A model generated the notes under the pieces. It did not search any database and was not told the DNA's origin. It saw only the letters and a list, made by a program, of their open reading frames with translations. The position numbers were made by a program, and so were the translations under genes. Below, one piece after another: positions 22,401 through 31,049 of a DNA stretch of 64,000 bases. Positions within the stretch are counted from its first letter, which is position 1; the number at the start of each line of letters is the position of its first letter. The DNA is taken from NCBI GenBank assembly GCA_964035575.1, contig OZ037913.1, positions 1,116,001 to 1,180,000 of the forward strand, written 5' to 3'. The DNA comes from Rhynchopus sp. YZ270_cl-10 (lineage: Eukaryota > Euglenozoa > Diplonemea > Diplonemida > Diplonemidae).

Positions 22401-24296
22401 AGAAACGGCGGTCATGGCACCCGAAAGGTTCCTGGCGAAGCCACGGTACGCAACATTTCAAAAAAAAATGTTGCTTAAAATTGCATACTTTTACTGTCAA
22501 ACACAGAATAGCTACAACTACAGTGCACAGAATACTTTTTTTGCTTGTTTCGCACATTTGGAGCATGGGACCCAACATTTTTTTCCTGGTCACTTTTTCC
22601 CAGACAGAAGTGCTTACATACCTTCCCCCTTAGGCGAAAAAAAAGTGCGGCAACCACGAAAATTCCTTCGGTGCGGCATTTCCAAAATCTAAAATCCGCA
22701 TTTTGGAGACAGATTTAGAGGAAAGCCTGCGCCGCAGGCGGATTTTTTTTTGGGGATTTTTTTTTTTTTTTTTCCTCACCCGAAAACCTGATCTTTGGCT
22801 TGTTTGCATACCACCCCGACCAGTGGTGTGCAAACTTTTTGCTCCTAACCTAGTAGAAGCAGGCTAAAACCCAGCGAAGGAAAAAAGGAAAAAAAAAAGG
22901 GAAAAAAACTCAAAAATCAGAATTCCTTATTCTCATTCTCACTTAGGAACAGCCCTGGTTGTGTCCCAATTATTTTTTTTTTTTTGGATTTCCAAAAATC
23001 TGTTCGCGCGCAGGACACTAAACAATATTTTTAATTGTGCTACCCTAAATAGTTATTTATTTTTTGTTATAACGTTATTCGATAACGTTATAACAAAAAT
23101 AACGTTATAACAAAAATAACGTTATACATAACGTTATAACACCCACAGTATGTTATGCTATTTTGGGGTCGTCGGCCATACCAATTGAGGTTCATTCATT
23201 TAGCCATTTAGCCATTTGGCCATGGTAAGGTTTCTACCAAAAAAAAACAACAACAAAATAGGAAAAAAACACCATCGGTGAAATGAAGGAACGCTTCACA
23301 AACGAAAAGCTTGTAGAAAAGCTGCCTACGCAGTACTACCTTTTCATGAACCATCTGCTGTCGTTGCTTTATGAGACCGAGCCGGATTATTACTACTTGA
23401 AGCAGCTGTTGGAGAGCATGAGTGAATGCGAGGGGGTCTCGCTGAACGAGACCATGGAGTGGCAGCGGGACGGGTTTGAGAAGCAGGTCGGGCAGACGAC
23501 ACGGAGCAACCGACGTCAGCAGGAGGCTGCTCCACCGCCGCCACCGCCGCCTGTTGAGGAGGTGCGCACGAACCCTCTGAACCAGCCCGTAGAGCTGCAG
23601 GAGGTGGAGGTACCGTACCAATGCACGCCGTCGGAAGCAGAGGCAGCAGAAGCAGCCGTCGCAGCAGGCAACGGCTACGTCGTGGGCTCGCCCCCACAGC
23701 AGGGCATCGATGCGTACGACGACCAGCCGAAGTCCCTTCCAAGGGAACGTGGTGAGCGTGCCCGCGACGCAAACGACAACGTCCCTGCACACGCCTACGG
23801 CGGTGAGGACGAAGGTCCACCCGCACCGCTCTCCACAGAGAACGAAGGCGTCCCGCAGGTGGTGCAAGAGAAGCCGGTACAGCACGCGAAGGTATGGCTT
23901 TGGCGGATATTATATGCAAGAAGGAGGCTTCCTTTGGCCTCAAGGGAACAACGCTTTATGGGGTTCCACACGCACACAACATCCTGCAGGTGGACAAGCC
24001 GAACGCATATGCAGTGCCCCCTACGGCACAAGCTGTCGACGACGGTGACGCAGGCGTTGCGTACGGTGACGGTGAAGGCGAAGTTGCGCGCGCCGCAGAT
24101 GAAGTATGTGTACCCAAAAAATCTCCCACAAGTGCAACAACTACTAAATTTACTTTATTTTTTTTCACTAACTAACCGCGAGAGTCTTAGGTTCATCTTT
24201 AAATTACACTTTTCTTTGGGTACAAATAGGTGGCGTGATTCACCGAGCGGTTATAAACCGCCTCCGTTCTCTTACGGCACCGAACAGTTCACATGA
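16267..24296 (+). CDS. Tau-tubulin-kinase-like CK1 family protein kinase
   Basis: Exons: 16267-16677, 16759-16952, 17142-17493, 23262-23891, then a less certain 3' end. A Gln run and Pro-rich stretch occupy the first about 105 aa. The kinase domain follows: [12 protein letters not shown] loop, ATP-binding Lys in VAIK (residue 137, last codon of exon 1), HRDIKPSNF (Asp about 231), [34 protein letters not shown] and GLPWRKHK. Exon 4 resumes exactly with [12 protein letters not shown], matching the conserved TTBK stretch after the WRK motif. An acidic, Pro-rich tail follows. Two endings are possible: exon 23990-24103 then a stop at 24238, or exon 24015-24103 joined in another phase to 24230-24296. 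Intron 3 is 5,768 bases and nearly all transposon. TTBKs phosphorylate microtubule-associated proteins; the substrate here is unknown. Confidence 0.88.
18750..19560 (-). pseudogene. Decayed transposase-like segment, shared with the MULE
   Basis: Several blocks on the minus strand match the interior of the MULE-like element near 59950-60640 in the same order. Examples are GACAGGCCAAAC, GAACCAACTCCCA, a GCGGGTACAGA block and a longer stretch giving the peptide fragments [13 protein letters not shown] and [12 protein letters not shown]. The two copies are clearly diverged and neither has a long intact frame. I do not recognise the protein; a transposase is inferred only from the context. Confidence 0.45.
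19683..19871. repeat. Foldback with tandem TACCCAGG units
   Basis: GTTATTTTTGTTATTGCGTT at the left pairs with AACGCAATAACAAAAATAAC-like sequence at the right (one base differs). The arms continue into many GGTACCCAGG and GGTGCCCAGG units on the left and their complements on the right, giving a strong cruciform-like palindrome of about 190 bases. Confidence 0.7.
19905..20364. mobile_element. Foldback element with TTTATTCCGG ends
   Basis: TTTATTCCGGTTTACAAAGT and on through CCCCAAGCACAGGC is inverted at the right end, about 40 bp per arm. Inside are two direct copies of GTCACCTTATTTCACGGC. A 73-codon minus-strand frame (20091-20312) is present but unrecognised. No clear target duplication is visible. 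Confidence 0.65.
20380..20592. repeat. Foldback element with CTCGCTTCGCTCG units
   Basis: The arms share TTTTTTCACGCTACAGG and a TTACCTGCTGCA block in inverted orientation. The middle has three CCTCGCTTCGCTCGG units, each a small palindrome. It is directly next to the 19905-20364 element. Confidence 0.65.
20599..23045. mobile_element. PIF/Harbinger-like TIR element, non-autonomous
   Basis: The ends GGGTAGCACAATTAAAAA and the complement TTTTTAATTGTGCTACCC are followed inward by further inverted similarity (TTGTTTAGTGTCC, CCAAAAATCTGTTCGC). Flanking TAA occurs on both sides, as in PIF/Harbinger elements. The interior contains two roughly 1-kb diverged direct copies. Shared blocks include AATGGACAAAATTTTAGTGA at 20802 and 21860, CGCCGCAGGCGCACGGTACC at 21272 and 21991, and CACTTTTTCCCAGACAGAAG at 21588 and 22593. 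No transposase is recognised. Confidence 0.55.
24164..24222 (+). repeat. Hairpin repeat inside the last kinase intron
   Basis: CTAAC, loop CGCGAGAG, then TCTTAGGTTCATCTTTAAA and a CTTTTCTTT tail, a degenerate member of the CTAAGC hairpin family. It sits inside the intron between 24104 and 24229. Confidence 0.6.
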
Positions 24297-25247
24297 TCTC
24301 GACTGAGATGCGTTTTAGCACTTATTTCAATTACCATTTCTTTCCCCTGGGGACATGGCATTTTGACACCACCACCACCACGCCCCACAGGAGACACTAA
24401 CATCCCAGAAGGACCCACCCCCTCAGGAGGAATCCCGCAACGGCACAGTCTGCAAGCAATGCTGCACTGTGATGTGAGAACAGTGAACAGGCAGAACACG
24501 CATTTTTCTGCAAAAAAAGCAAACATAATAAAAATAGACATATGACGAACATGCGTCACCTTCCGTACAAAAAAAAAAAAAAGAAAAAAGAAAAAGAAAA
24601 GGCTTCTGCCAATACTGAGTCCAGACCCTGCGTAGGACCTCTGATTGTTGATACAATACCCAGTCCGTTTTTGAGGACCTTTTCCCCCCTTTTTGCCACA
24701 ATGGTGGGACCTTGAGAAAGCCCCACAGAGAAATCGTTTTCAGCGAAAATAAGTCTATCCATCACAGCACAATAGACCCCGTCTTTCCCCCATAAGGAAA
24801 AGTTATCAGTTAGAAAATGCATTTTTTTTGAGCTGAATGTACTATCGGTACGGTTTAGAGACACCCACCTCCGACCAACTTTTCTCTTTTTTTAACAAAT
24901 TCATTTTGTGTAAAGACGATTTCTCCCATTACGGTAGTTTCTTTTGCATTTTTTTTTGTTATTGTTCTCGCCAAGAATGAAGGGAGCTGCAAAAAAGGGA
25001 GGAGCAGCGGTTTTTTCTTGATAAGAAGATGTGTGGGGAGGTGAAAGCGTTCCTTCCTTCACGCTTGTTTTTTCTTCTTCTCTGTTTGGTAGTTGGAAGT
25101 TTTTTTCTCCCCTTTGGTAGTGTTAGCGCGGATTAGCCCTTTCCTTACTTTGGCCACCTCTCACCCCTGCGGTGTCCCAACCGTTAAAAAAAAATGGTCT
25201 CCCGAGGTGACTCACACGGCTAAGGTCATCTTCCCATCCCTTTTTTG

Positions 25248-25280
25248 ATGTGCATGCACAAGATGTACGTCATCTTTTCA
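25248..25280 (+). repeat. Hairpin repeat, GTGCAT stem variant
   Basis: GATGTGCATGCACAAGATGTACGTCATCTT in two parts: GTGCAT pairs with ATGTAC imperfectly, then GTCATCTT. Weak copy. Confidence 0.4.
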
Positions 25281-25566
25281 AAAGGTCCCCCTGTTTTGAC
25301 AATGTATGTAATTCTGGTCTGTTTTCGTATTCTGTTCGCTGTGAGCTTTTTTTGTGAATTTTTTTTACGGGGAATTTTTTTGCGAAGTTTAAACTTAGTT
25401 TTTTACAACGAGATAAGAAAAAACGCACCTAGTGGATGCGTATGAGCAATGATGTCATAACAAATGTGTTCATGCGATGGGTACTAAGCATCTAATAGTA
25501 ATGATTAGGTTCATCCTGTTAAACTGCTGTATGTGTAAGAAGAAGAACACATGCATCTTGTTCAAT

Positions 25567-25705
25567 GGTGCTTTCGGAAATCGGTCAACAACCTGTCAGC
25601 GACGTGTCATGACCTGTCGGTGACCTGTCAATATCAGGGTGTGTGTGTATAGAGTCCCTGTGTCAGTGACCTGTCAATATCGACCCCTCCCGGAGCACCA
25701 ATTCA
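25567..25705 (+). repeat. Interspersed repeat, CGGTCAACAACCTG family, copy 2
   Basis: GGTGCTTTCGGAAATCGGTC, then repeated GACCTGTC units and GACCCCTCCCGGAGCACCA. It has more internal CCTGTC units than the copies at 3917 and 32812. Confidence 0.7.
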
Positions 25706-25752
25706 AGGTTTCTTTTGTTGAGGGAGTAGCGCACATCCGAAGTAAACCAACG

Positions 25753-25845
25753 AAAATGGGTGTAGAACTGCATGGTTGGTGGGGGTCCACCCACGGTACA
25801 CCCGGTATACCAAATTATACACGAGAGGGCTTTTGTAATTTTGTG
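25753..25845 (+). repeat. SINE-like repeat, ACTGCATGG family, copy 2
   Basis: AAATGGGTGTAGAACTGCAT followed by GGGGTCCACC, GGTATACCA and CACGAGAGGGC. It matches the copies at 3394, 28722 and 29340. Confidence 0.65.
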
Positions 25846-25847
25846 CC

Positions 25848-25902
25848 AGTACCTGCGTCCCAGAGGCGTTTTGCACTATTCTCTAGTATTCCAAGGCATA
25901 TT
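25848..25902 (+). repeat. Interspersed repeat, CTGCGTCC family
   Basis: GTACCTGCGTCCCAGAGGCG followed by TTTTGCACTATTC. It directly abuts the end of the SINE-like copy at 25753. Confidence 0.6.
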
Positions 25903-26272
25903 TTCTTAAGTTGTACCTCCGTCGAATATCAGAACCATTTCTGCACCCCCCCACCCCACCCTCTATATTACCTGATGTGATTATGTACGGTTTTTTTCTC
26001 TTCATTTGCACACAGCAATCCGTTGGGCGGTCTGTAGGTAGTGGGGAAAGGGGAAGGTTTTTGTTCGCGTGGACCCCCTGGCTCTTCTCGCGTTCAACAG
26101 CAAAAAAAAAGGGAGGTTCGATTAAATGGCTCGTCCTCGCCCAGGGGTTTCCTTCCCGAGTTTTCTAAAAAGGGGGCTTTTTGGGTTTGTTTTATTCTGT
26201 TTTGTTTTTGCACAAAATTGAATTTTGTGTTCTTTTTTCCCGCTAACTTTGGAGGGGGTTCTTCGGGGTGTC

Positions 26273-26325
26273 TAAGGTGACTAAGCACGAGAGGCTTAGG
26301 ATCATCTTATAAACTTTTCTTTTCC
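26273..26325 (+). repeat. Hairpin repeat (CTAAGC stem), standard copy
   Basis: Nearly identical to 1821 and to the LINE tail at 41064: AAGGTGACTAAGC, ACGAGAG, GCTTAGGATCATCTTATAAA, then CTTTTCTTTTCC. Confidence 0.8.
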
Positions 26326-27385
26326 TTCTTTTGGGTGTTCTTGTTAACGTTGATCTCATTATTGGGAGAACATCAAGAGAGTAGAGGGGGAGCCACTGAA
26401 GGGGAGGATGCTTTCACATACAGGCAAACAAAACGTTGTATATTGCTTTTGGGTAGTGCAGCTGGCCCTCTGTATGGTGAGTCTGCACCAAAGAAAAATA
26501 CCAACGGGTATATCAAAATATACAAGAATATGGGGTGCAGAGCTTTTGTGCCCTGTGTCTCTCTACCTCTCTCCCTTTTGCTGCGTATTAAGTTTTGCGA
26601 TCGCGCTGTGCATTTCTTTTATGGGGTATTTTGTGTTTTTTTTTTTTTCGATTCTTTTTTTTTCAAGTCCACCCCTTTACGGACATCATTTATGTACAGA
26701 AACCTATAGTGAAAGGTACAACCTCCTAGAGGGAGGGGAGTAACCGACACTTCAAAATACAAAAAACTAAGTTTTTTTTTCAAAAAAAAATTAAATACAA
26801 ACTCGACTCTCCTCCCCGCCCCAAAACCTATTGGTGAGACCAAAAGCTGGTTTTTGCCAAAAACCAAAATAGAGAGAAAAAAACAAAAAAAACTACAAAA
26901 TCTTCCCTTTTTTAGACCTCCCCCCAACTCCTGTAGAGCGGAGACACTCGTTGTCGAACCGACACTTGTTGTCAAATCTTCCGCAGACACGACACTCCTC
27001 CCCCAGAACGATATCGCTAGACGCTGTGCGATACCTGAGAAACGGGCTACCATATCTAAGGATGGCAGCAGGCGCGCAAATTGCCCAATAAAGCAACAAT
27101 TTGTGATAAAACCCCTCTCTCTCCCTCTCTCTCTCTCCCCTCCCCCCAGTGTACCCAAAAAGTTTAGTTCAGTTTAATACACCTGTTTGTAAACACTCTG
27201 TACCAAACCATATCAGCCAACCGTCCTCCCCCTTCTCCCCTAACCACTCACCACAGCATGCCCCAACACGTAGGACACATATTTCTCACCCCTACGCCCT
27301 TGTAGATATTCTAGACAACCTTCCTCCTTCTCTCTTCCTGTGTTTTTTTTTGTCTCTGTCCTTCCCCCCCTCCCCCCATCCCCCG

Positions 27386-28571
27386 ATGGACATTCCTTCG
27401 TTGGTGCAGGTGAACCAGCTGCGGCTATCGAGGAGCCATGTGGTGCGTCTGATGCAGCGCTATTTCGACCACGTGCTGTCCGAGAAGATCATTGGCTGTT
27501 ACGTGCGGGTGTTGCTGGAGGAGAACGGGGACGAGCCGGGGAAGAGTCTGAACTACAGAATGGCGCGTATAGCGGCCACGCGGAAGGGGGTGGAGTACAG
27601 TGGGTTCTCCTTCAACAATGAGTCATCGACGCTGTACCTGGACCTGGACGTGCCGCAGGCATCGGACACAAGCGTGACGACCATCCAACTCACCTCCATC
27701 AGCAACAGCGAGATCCTCGACGACGAATATTCTTCGTACTCCGCACACGTCCTCCCCTGCGAACGAGCCATCAAGCTTCCACCACCAGCCCACCTGCAGG
27801 AAAAGCTAAAGGCGCTCCTCCCATCACTCAGTTCAGCGGGGGTGGACGTGACGACGTTCAAAGCAGACGTCTTCGGGACAAAACGGCAGCTCAAACGCGG
27901 CAAGCGAACTGCAGATATGGCGGCAACAGCGTCCAGCCCTGAGTGCGATCAACAACAAGAGATGATTGATGAATTAGAGGTATTTTTGACAACTTCTCAT
28001 ATGAACGAAAAATATTGCCAAAAAAAGAGTCCCAAAAAAAGGCATTTCTCTCTCCCTTTTGTTTTCCATCCTACCCCACTCTCTCTCTATCTCTCTCAGA
28101 AACGCGTTGATTCACTGAAACCCTTCCCGAAGGAGTTCAGCAAGCTCTCGATGGACGAGCTCCACGTCTTGGAACAGGACGTCGCACAGTACCTCACAGA
28201 CATCCGGAGTCGTGTCAAGGACATGATGCTTTGCCGGGTATGCTTATGTTACACTCCTCTCTCTACCTTAGATAACCTCACCATAAAACACTCTCAATTT
28301 CTTCCTTCAATCCCCCCCATTTTCCCGCGATTTTCCCTACCCCGTTTTTAGAATCAACAAAGTGTGTGCACATTAAGATTTTTTTTTGGTGCAGATAAAC
28401 AACCTGATTACGTTTTCTTCTCTTTCACAGATATGTTTCGAACGAGACACTGCAGTTGTGCTCATGCCTTGCAAGCATCAGGTGTTATGCGAACCTTGCT
28501 CGTACCAGGTGGAAGACTGTCCAGTGTGCAAGACAGACATCACAGACCGAATCATGCCACACAAATACTGA
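27386..28571 (+). CDS. Plus3-domain protein with C-terminal RING finger
   Basis: Three exons, 27386-27979, 28100-28237 and 28431-28571, phase 0 throughout, giving 290 aa. Residues about 3-125 read as a Plus3 domain as in Rtf1 of the Paf1 complex: LVQVNQLRLSRSHVVRLMQR, then YFDHVLSEKIIGCYVRV, YRMARIAATRKGVEYSGF and a hydrophobic strand-rich end. A basic linker and a helical exon 2 follow. The last about 48 residues are a complete C3HC4 RING: CRIC, CKHQVLCEPC and CPVC, with an IAP-like layout. In known proteins Plus3 binds nucleic acid or phosphorylated Spt5, and RING domains recruit ubiquitin-loaded E2. A transcription-linked E3 ligase is a reasonable inference. I do not know this pairing from well-studied proteins. 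Confidence 0.82.
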
Positions 28572-28721
28572 CCTCCATTGTGCCCTGTATTGTCTCGCTT
28601 TTTTAGAAGCCGAGCTTTTTCTTTTGCGATGCGATGATCTGATGAGCTGTAGGAGTACCCCCTCCGTACATTACGGTAGGCAAAGGTGCCCTCAGTTTAG
28701 GGAGAACGTATCAGATGTCAA

Positions 28722-28835
28722 CCTCGAAATGGATGTAGAACTGCATGGTTTGGGGGGGTCCACCCCACGGTGCACCCGCGGTCATTATACCAAAAGATAC
28801 ACTGTTCAGAAGAGGCTTTGTATTTGAAGTCCACT
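28722..28835 (+). repeat. SINE-like repeat, ACTGCATGG family, copy 3
   Basis: CTCGAAATGGATGTAGAACT through CATGGTTTGGG, GGGGTCCACCCC, GATACACTGTTCA and TTTGTATTTGAAGTCCACTT. It is one of the fullest copies. Confidence 0.7.
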
Positions 28836-28902
28836 TTTGTTTTGCATTCTGAGGCTTTGCAGGATTGGGGTGTCAACACTCCTTAAGGGGGTTTTAATAA
28901 CT

Positions 28903-28960
28903 TAAGGTGACTAAGTACTAGAGGCTTAGGATCATCTTATAAACCGTTCTCTTTTTTTTT
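28903..28960 (+). repeat. Hairpin repeat (CTAAGTACTAGAGGCTTAG form)
   Basis: TAAGGTGACTAAG, loop TACTAGAGG, then CTTAGGATCATCTTATAAA and a pyrimidine tail. The loop has changed but the stem is intact. Confidence 0.7.
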
Positions 28961-29217
28961 TGCACCATGTCAGTTTCCCCCCAGCAACATTTTTTATTTT
29001 TGATATTTCTTTTAGATAACACTGCATGGGCGTTACTCGAGGGGGGGAGGGGTGGAGACAGGAGGGGGTGAGACATAGCTCTTACTATTCCTCTTATCTG
29101 TGTTCAAAATGGCATATAGGGGTTAGTATCTCATGCGGGAGGGGGTAAAAGAACGCCCTTTCCTTTGTTGAGGGGGATTGCTTTCATAGATTCTATTGTT
29201 GGGGTTGGGAGGGAATG

Positions 29218-29263
<46 letters not shown>

Positions 29264-29339
29264 GCAAACACTTTTTTGGGTGTTTTCCCCTAAAAGATAC
29301 AGCATAACCCCCCTACTTTTTTAGCAGAATGTAAAACCA

Positions 29340-29445
29340 CAAGATGGATGAAGGACTGCATGGTTGGGGTCCACCCCGGTACAGCCGATCATATACCAAA
29401 ATGAACACTGTGCACGAGAGGCTTTGTATTTCAAGTCAACTTTTT
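29340..29445 (+). repeat. SINE-like repeat, ACTGCATGG family, copy 4
   Basis: GATGGATGAAGGACTGCATG, GGGGTCCACCCCGG, AACACTGTGCACGAGAGGC and TTTGTATTTCAAGTCAACTT. It ends about 68 bases before the membrane protein start codon. Confidence 0.7.
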
Positions 29446-29512
29446 ATCTCTCCCCAAATCCTATTAATTTGATCCCATCACTCCTCATTTTCAGTGCAAA
29501 AAAAGGGGTAAA

Positions 29513-31021
29513 ATGTCGACAGTGTTGATGCTTTTTGCATTGAGCAGTGCGGGTCGTGTACAGAGGGACCCTAATGAATTGTTTGCGAGATGTGTTAACT
29601 CTGCCATGGACCATGTAGGGCTTGACCCGAACCAATCTGATTGGAACTGTGGTGACGCCGCGATCACACCGATATGCCTGGAGAAGGCGACGTACGCCGT
29701 CGCAAGCACGATCAGCTGCGCTCAGGTGCACACCGGGATTGGCGCGCTCAGGCTCTTTTCTCTTCCGTCGCTTTCTCATGCAAACTCCGCGGAGCGTGCG
29801 CTGGAGTGCATCGACGGCGACTCCCATCGTTGTCTCACGCAAACCGGCGGCTGTGGCGACAACGCACAAAACTGCCTGAGCTATCTAAAATGCATTGCCT
29901 CTGTCATGAACCGTTGTCTCGACGCACCTATTTGGCCGCTTTCTAGCATGAAAACTAGGGCAGACATTCAAGCCTTTGATGTAACACCCTATAATGCATG
30001 CGTTGCATCGAACACCGAAAAATTCTGCCGCACCGACAGCGACGCAACAGTACGCCTCGCGTGCAGAGTACTGACAACATATGACTGTGGTGTTACCTCA
30101 GGCCTTCTCCCTTTCTTTGGAAACGAATCGATTCCGATCCTGCAGCACAGTCCCAATGCTGAATGCATCTCCAAAGGGAGACAACAATGTCTGCACAGCG
30201 CGGGGACCTGCAACAGCATGGCGTCTCTCCCAGAAAGCAGCCCTGCCATGTGTACGGATGAGCTGCGTTGCATGCTGACTGTCATCAATGAGTGTGCTGG
30301 GTTTACCTATTTTCCGGCAGCATTGATTCCTGACAGTACCGCATTGGAGGCCGACTGCACGCTCCCATTCCGCACCATCTGCAACGAAACGCACAGCTTT
30401 CACGCCATCTGCGCCGGCACCGCAGCGTTATCCTGCTCCTCCCAGACCGCCCCAGAACACTCCCTCCGCGCAAACTTCTCGCGCTGTCTCTCCTCTGTCC
30501 AAAAATGTGGTCTTGACGTTGACGCATCAGAATTCCCATGCGATCTAGGAGAGGTAGAATGCATGCAAATGATAGGCTGTGCATTAACCGGTGTATCCCA
30601 ATGTGTAGATGACATCCTGGGAATGGGGTTGCCACAGAATATTTCTTTTGTAACAACAACGGAATCGGCGGAAAAAGAGAAGGAACCTACAATACCCGAC
30701 GTAGGCCCCCGCATCTCCCGCGCAAAGAGCAAAGCGAGGGCTGCGGCGGATGCAGACACCTTTGCAAAGTATTTGTCAAAAATCCCGCCGATAGTATGGG
30801 TGATTATCCCTGCAGCGGGGTTTGTGTCCATTTTCCTCTTCTTCGTAGCGCTCAAAGGGGTGTTCGACCATGCAGGGGACTTAAATCTTCCTATAGAAGA
30901 TGAAGACTTTCCTGAAGACATCAAAAACGAAGCTACCCCAGAGATGGAGATGGATGAAGTGATAAACGAAGAATATGGTGAGGATGATGATGATGGTGCG
31001 CAGGTAGAGAATTTTTCTTAG
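29513..31021 (+). CDS. Cys-rich single-pass membrane protein, unknown
   Basis: 502 aa, intronless, ATG 18 bases after TTTTCAG. The N-terminus is short and hydrophobic (MSTVLMLFALSSAG), a plausible but weak signal peptide. Residues about 20-390 are rich in regularly spaced Cys (for example CLTQTGGCGDNAQNC, CLHSAGTCNSM and CLSSVQKCGLDVD), suggesting three or four related disulfide-bonded modules of about 100 aa each, with several NxS/T sites. One strong membrane segment lies at about 425-449 (PPIVWVIIPAAGFVSIFLFF). The last about 53 residues are very acidic and would be cytoplasmic. This is type I surface-receptor architecture. No family was recognised, so the role is open. Confidence 0.75.
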   Translation: MSTVLMLFALSSAGRVQRDPNELFARCVNSAMDHVGLDPNQSDWNCGDAAITPICLEKATYAVASTISCAQVHTGIGALRLFSLPSLSHANSAERALECIDGDSHRCLTQTGGCGDNAQNCLSYLKCIASVMNRCLDAPIWPLSSMKTRADIQAFDVTPYNACVASNTEKFCRTDSDATVRLACRVLTTYDCGVTSGLLPFFGNESIPILQHSPNAECISKGRQQCLHSAGTCNSMASLPESSPAMCTDELRCMLTVINECAGFTYFPAALIPDSTALEADCTLPFRTICNETHSFHAICAGTAALSCSSQTAPEHSLRANFSRCLSSVQKCGLDVDASEFPCDLGEVECMQMIGCALTGVSQCVDDILGMGLPQNISFVTTTESAEKEKEPTIPDVGPRISRAKSKARAAADADTFAKYLSKIPPIVWVIIPAAGFVSIFLFFVALKGVFDHAGDLNLPIEDEDFPEDIKNEATPEMEMDEVINEEYGEDDDDGAQVENFS

Positions 31022-31049
31022 TTTTTTTTTTTTTTTTTTTTGAAAAAAT

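Larger units (their letters stand above)
17517..23183. mobile_element. Composite 5.7-kb TIR element inside the kinase intron
   Basis: The left end TGGTGTGGCTGAAGG and right end CGGCCATACCA are inverted copies. Both are followed inward by a matching stretch including CATACTGTGGGTGTTATAAC and several TAACGTTAT palindromes. Flanks ACTGA and ATTGA look like a 5-bp duplication with one difference. The element fills kinase intron 3 apart from 23 bases at the donor side and 78 at the acceptor side. Its interior is a mosaic: a decayed transposase-like segment (18750-19560), two or three foldback elements, and a PIF-like TIR element (20599-23045). No intact transposase is visible. Confidence 0.75.
24297..27385. 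other. Spacer between kinase and Plus3-RING genes
   Basis: No gene is supported. It holds repeats from four families, homopolymers, and a long pyrimidine tract (CTCTCTCC type) ending in AG at about 27149, 237 bases before the next start. A 102-codon minus-strand frame at 24556-24864 has no recognised similarity and ends in a Phe run from a homopolymer. Confidence 0.5.
28572..29512. other. Spacer with repeats and a 40-base T run
   Basis: No gene. It contains two SINE-like copies, one hairpin repeat and an uninterrupted run of 40 T at 29223-29262. A pyrimidine-rich stretch ending in TTTTCAG at 29494 precedes the next start by 18 bases. Confidence 0.6.

Noticed and set aside
24556-24864. 102-codon minus-strand frame
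   Set aside because: Ends in a poly-Phe run caused by a homopolymer; no recognised similarity, and opposite to all host genes.
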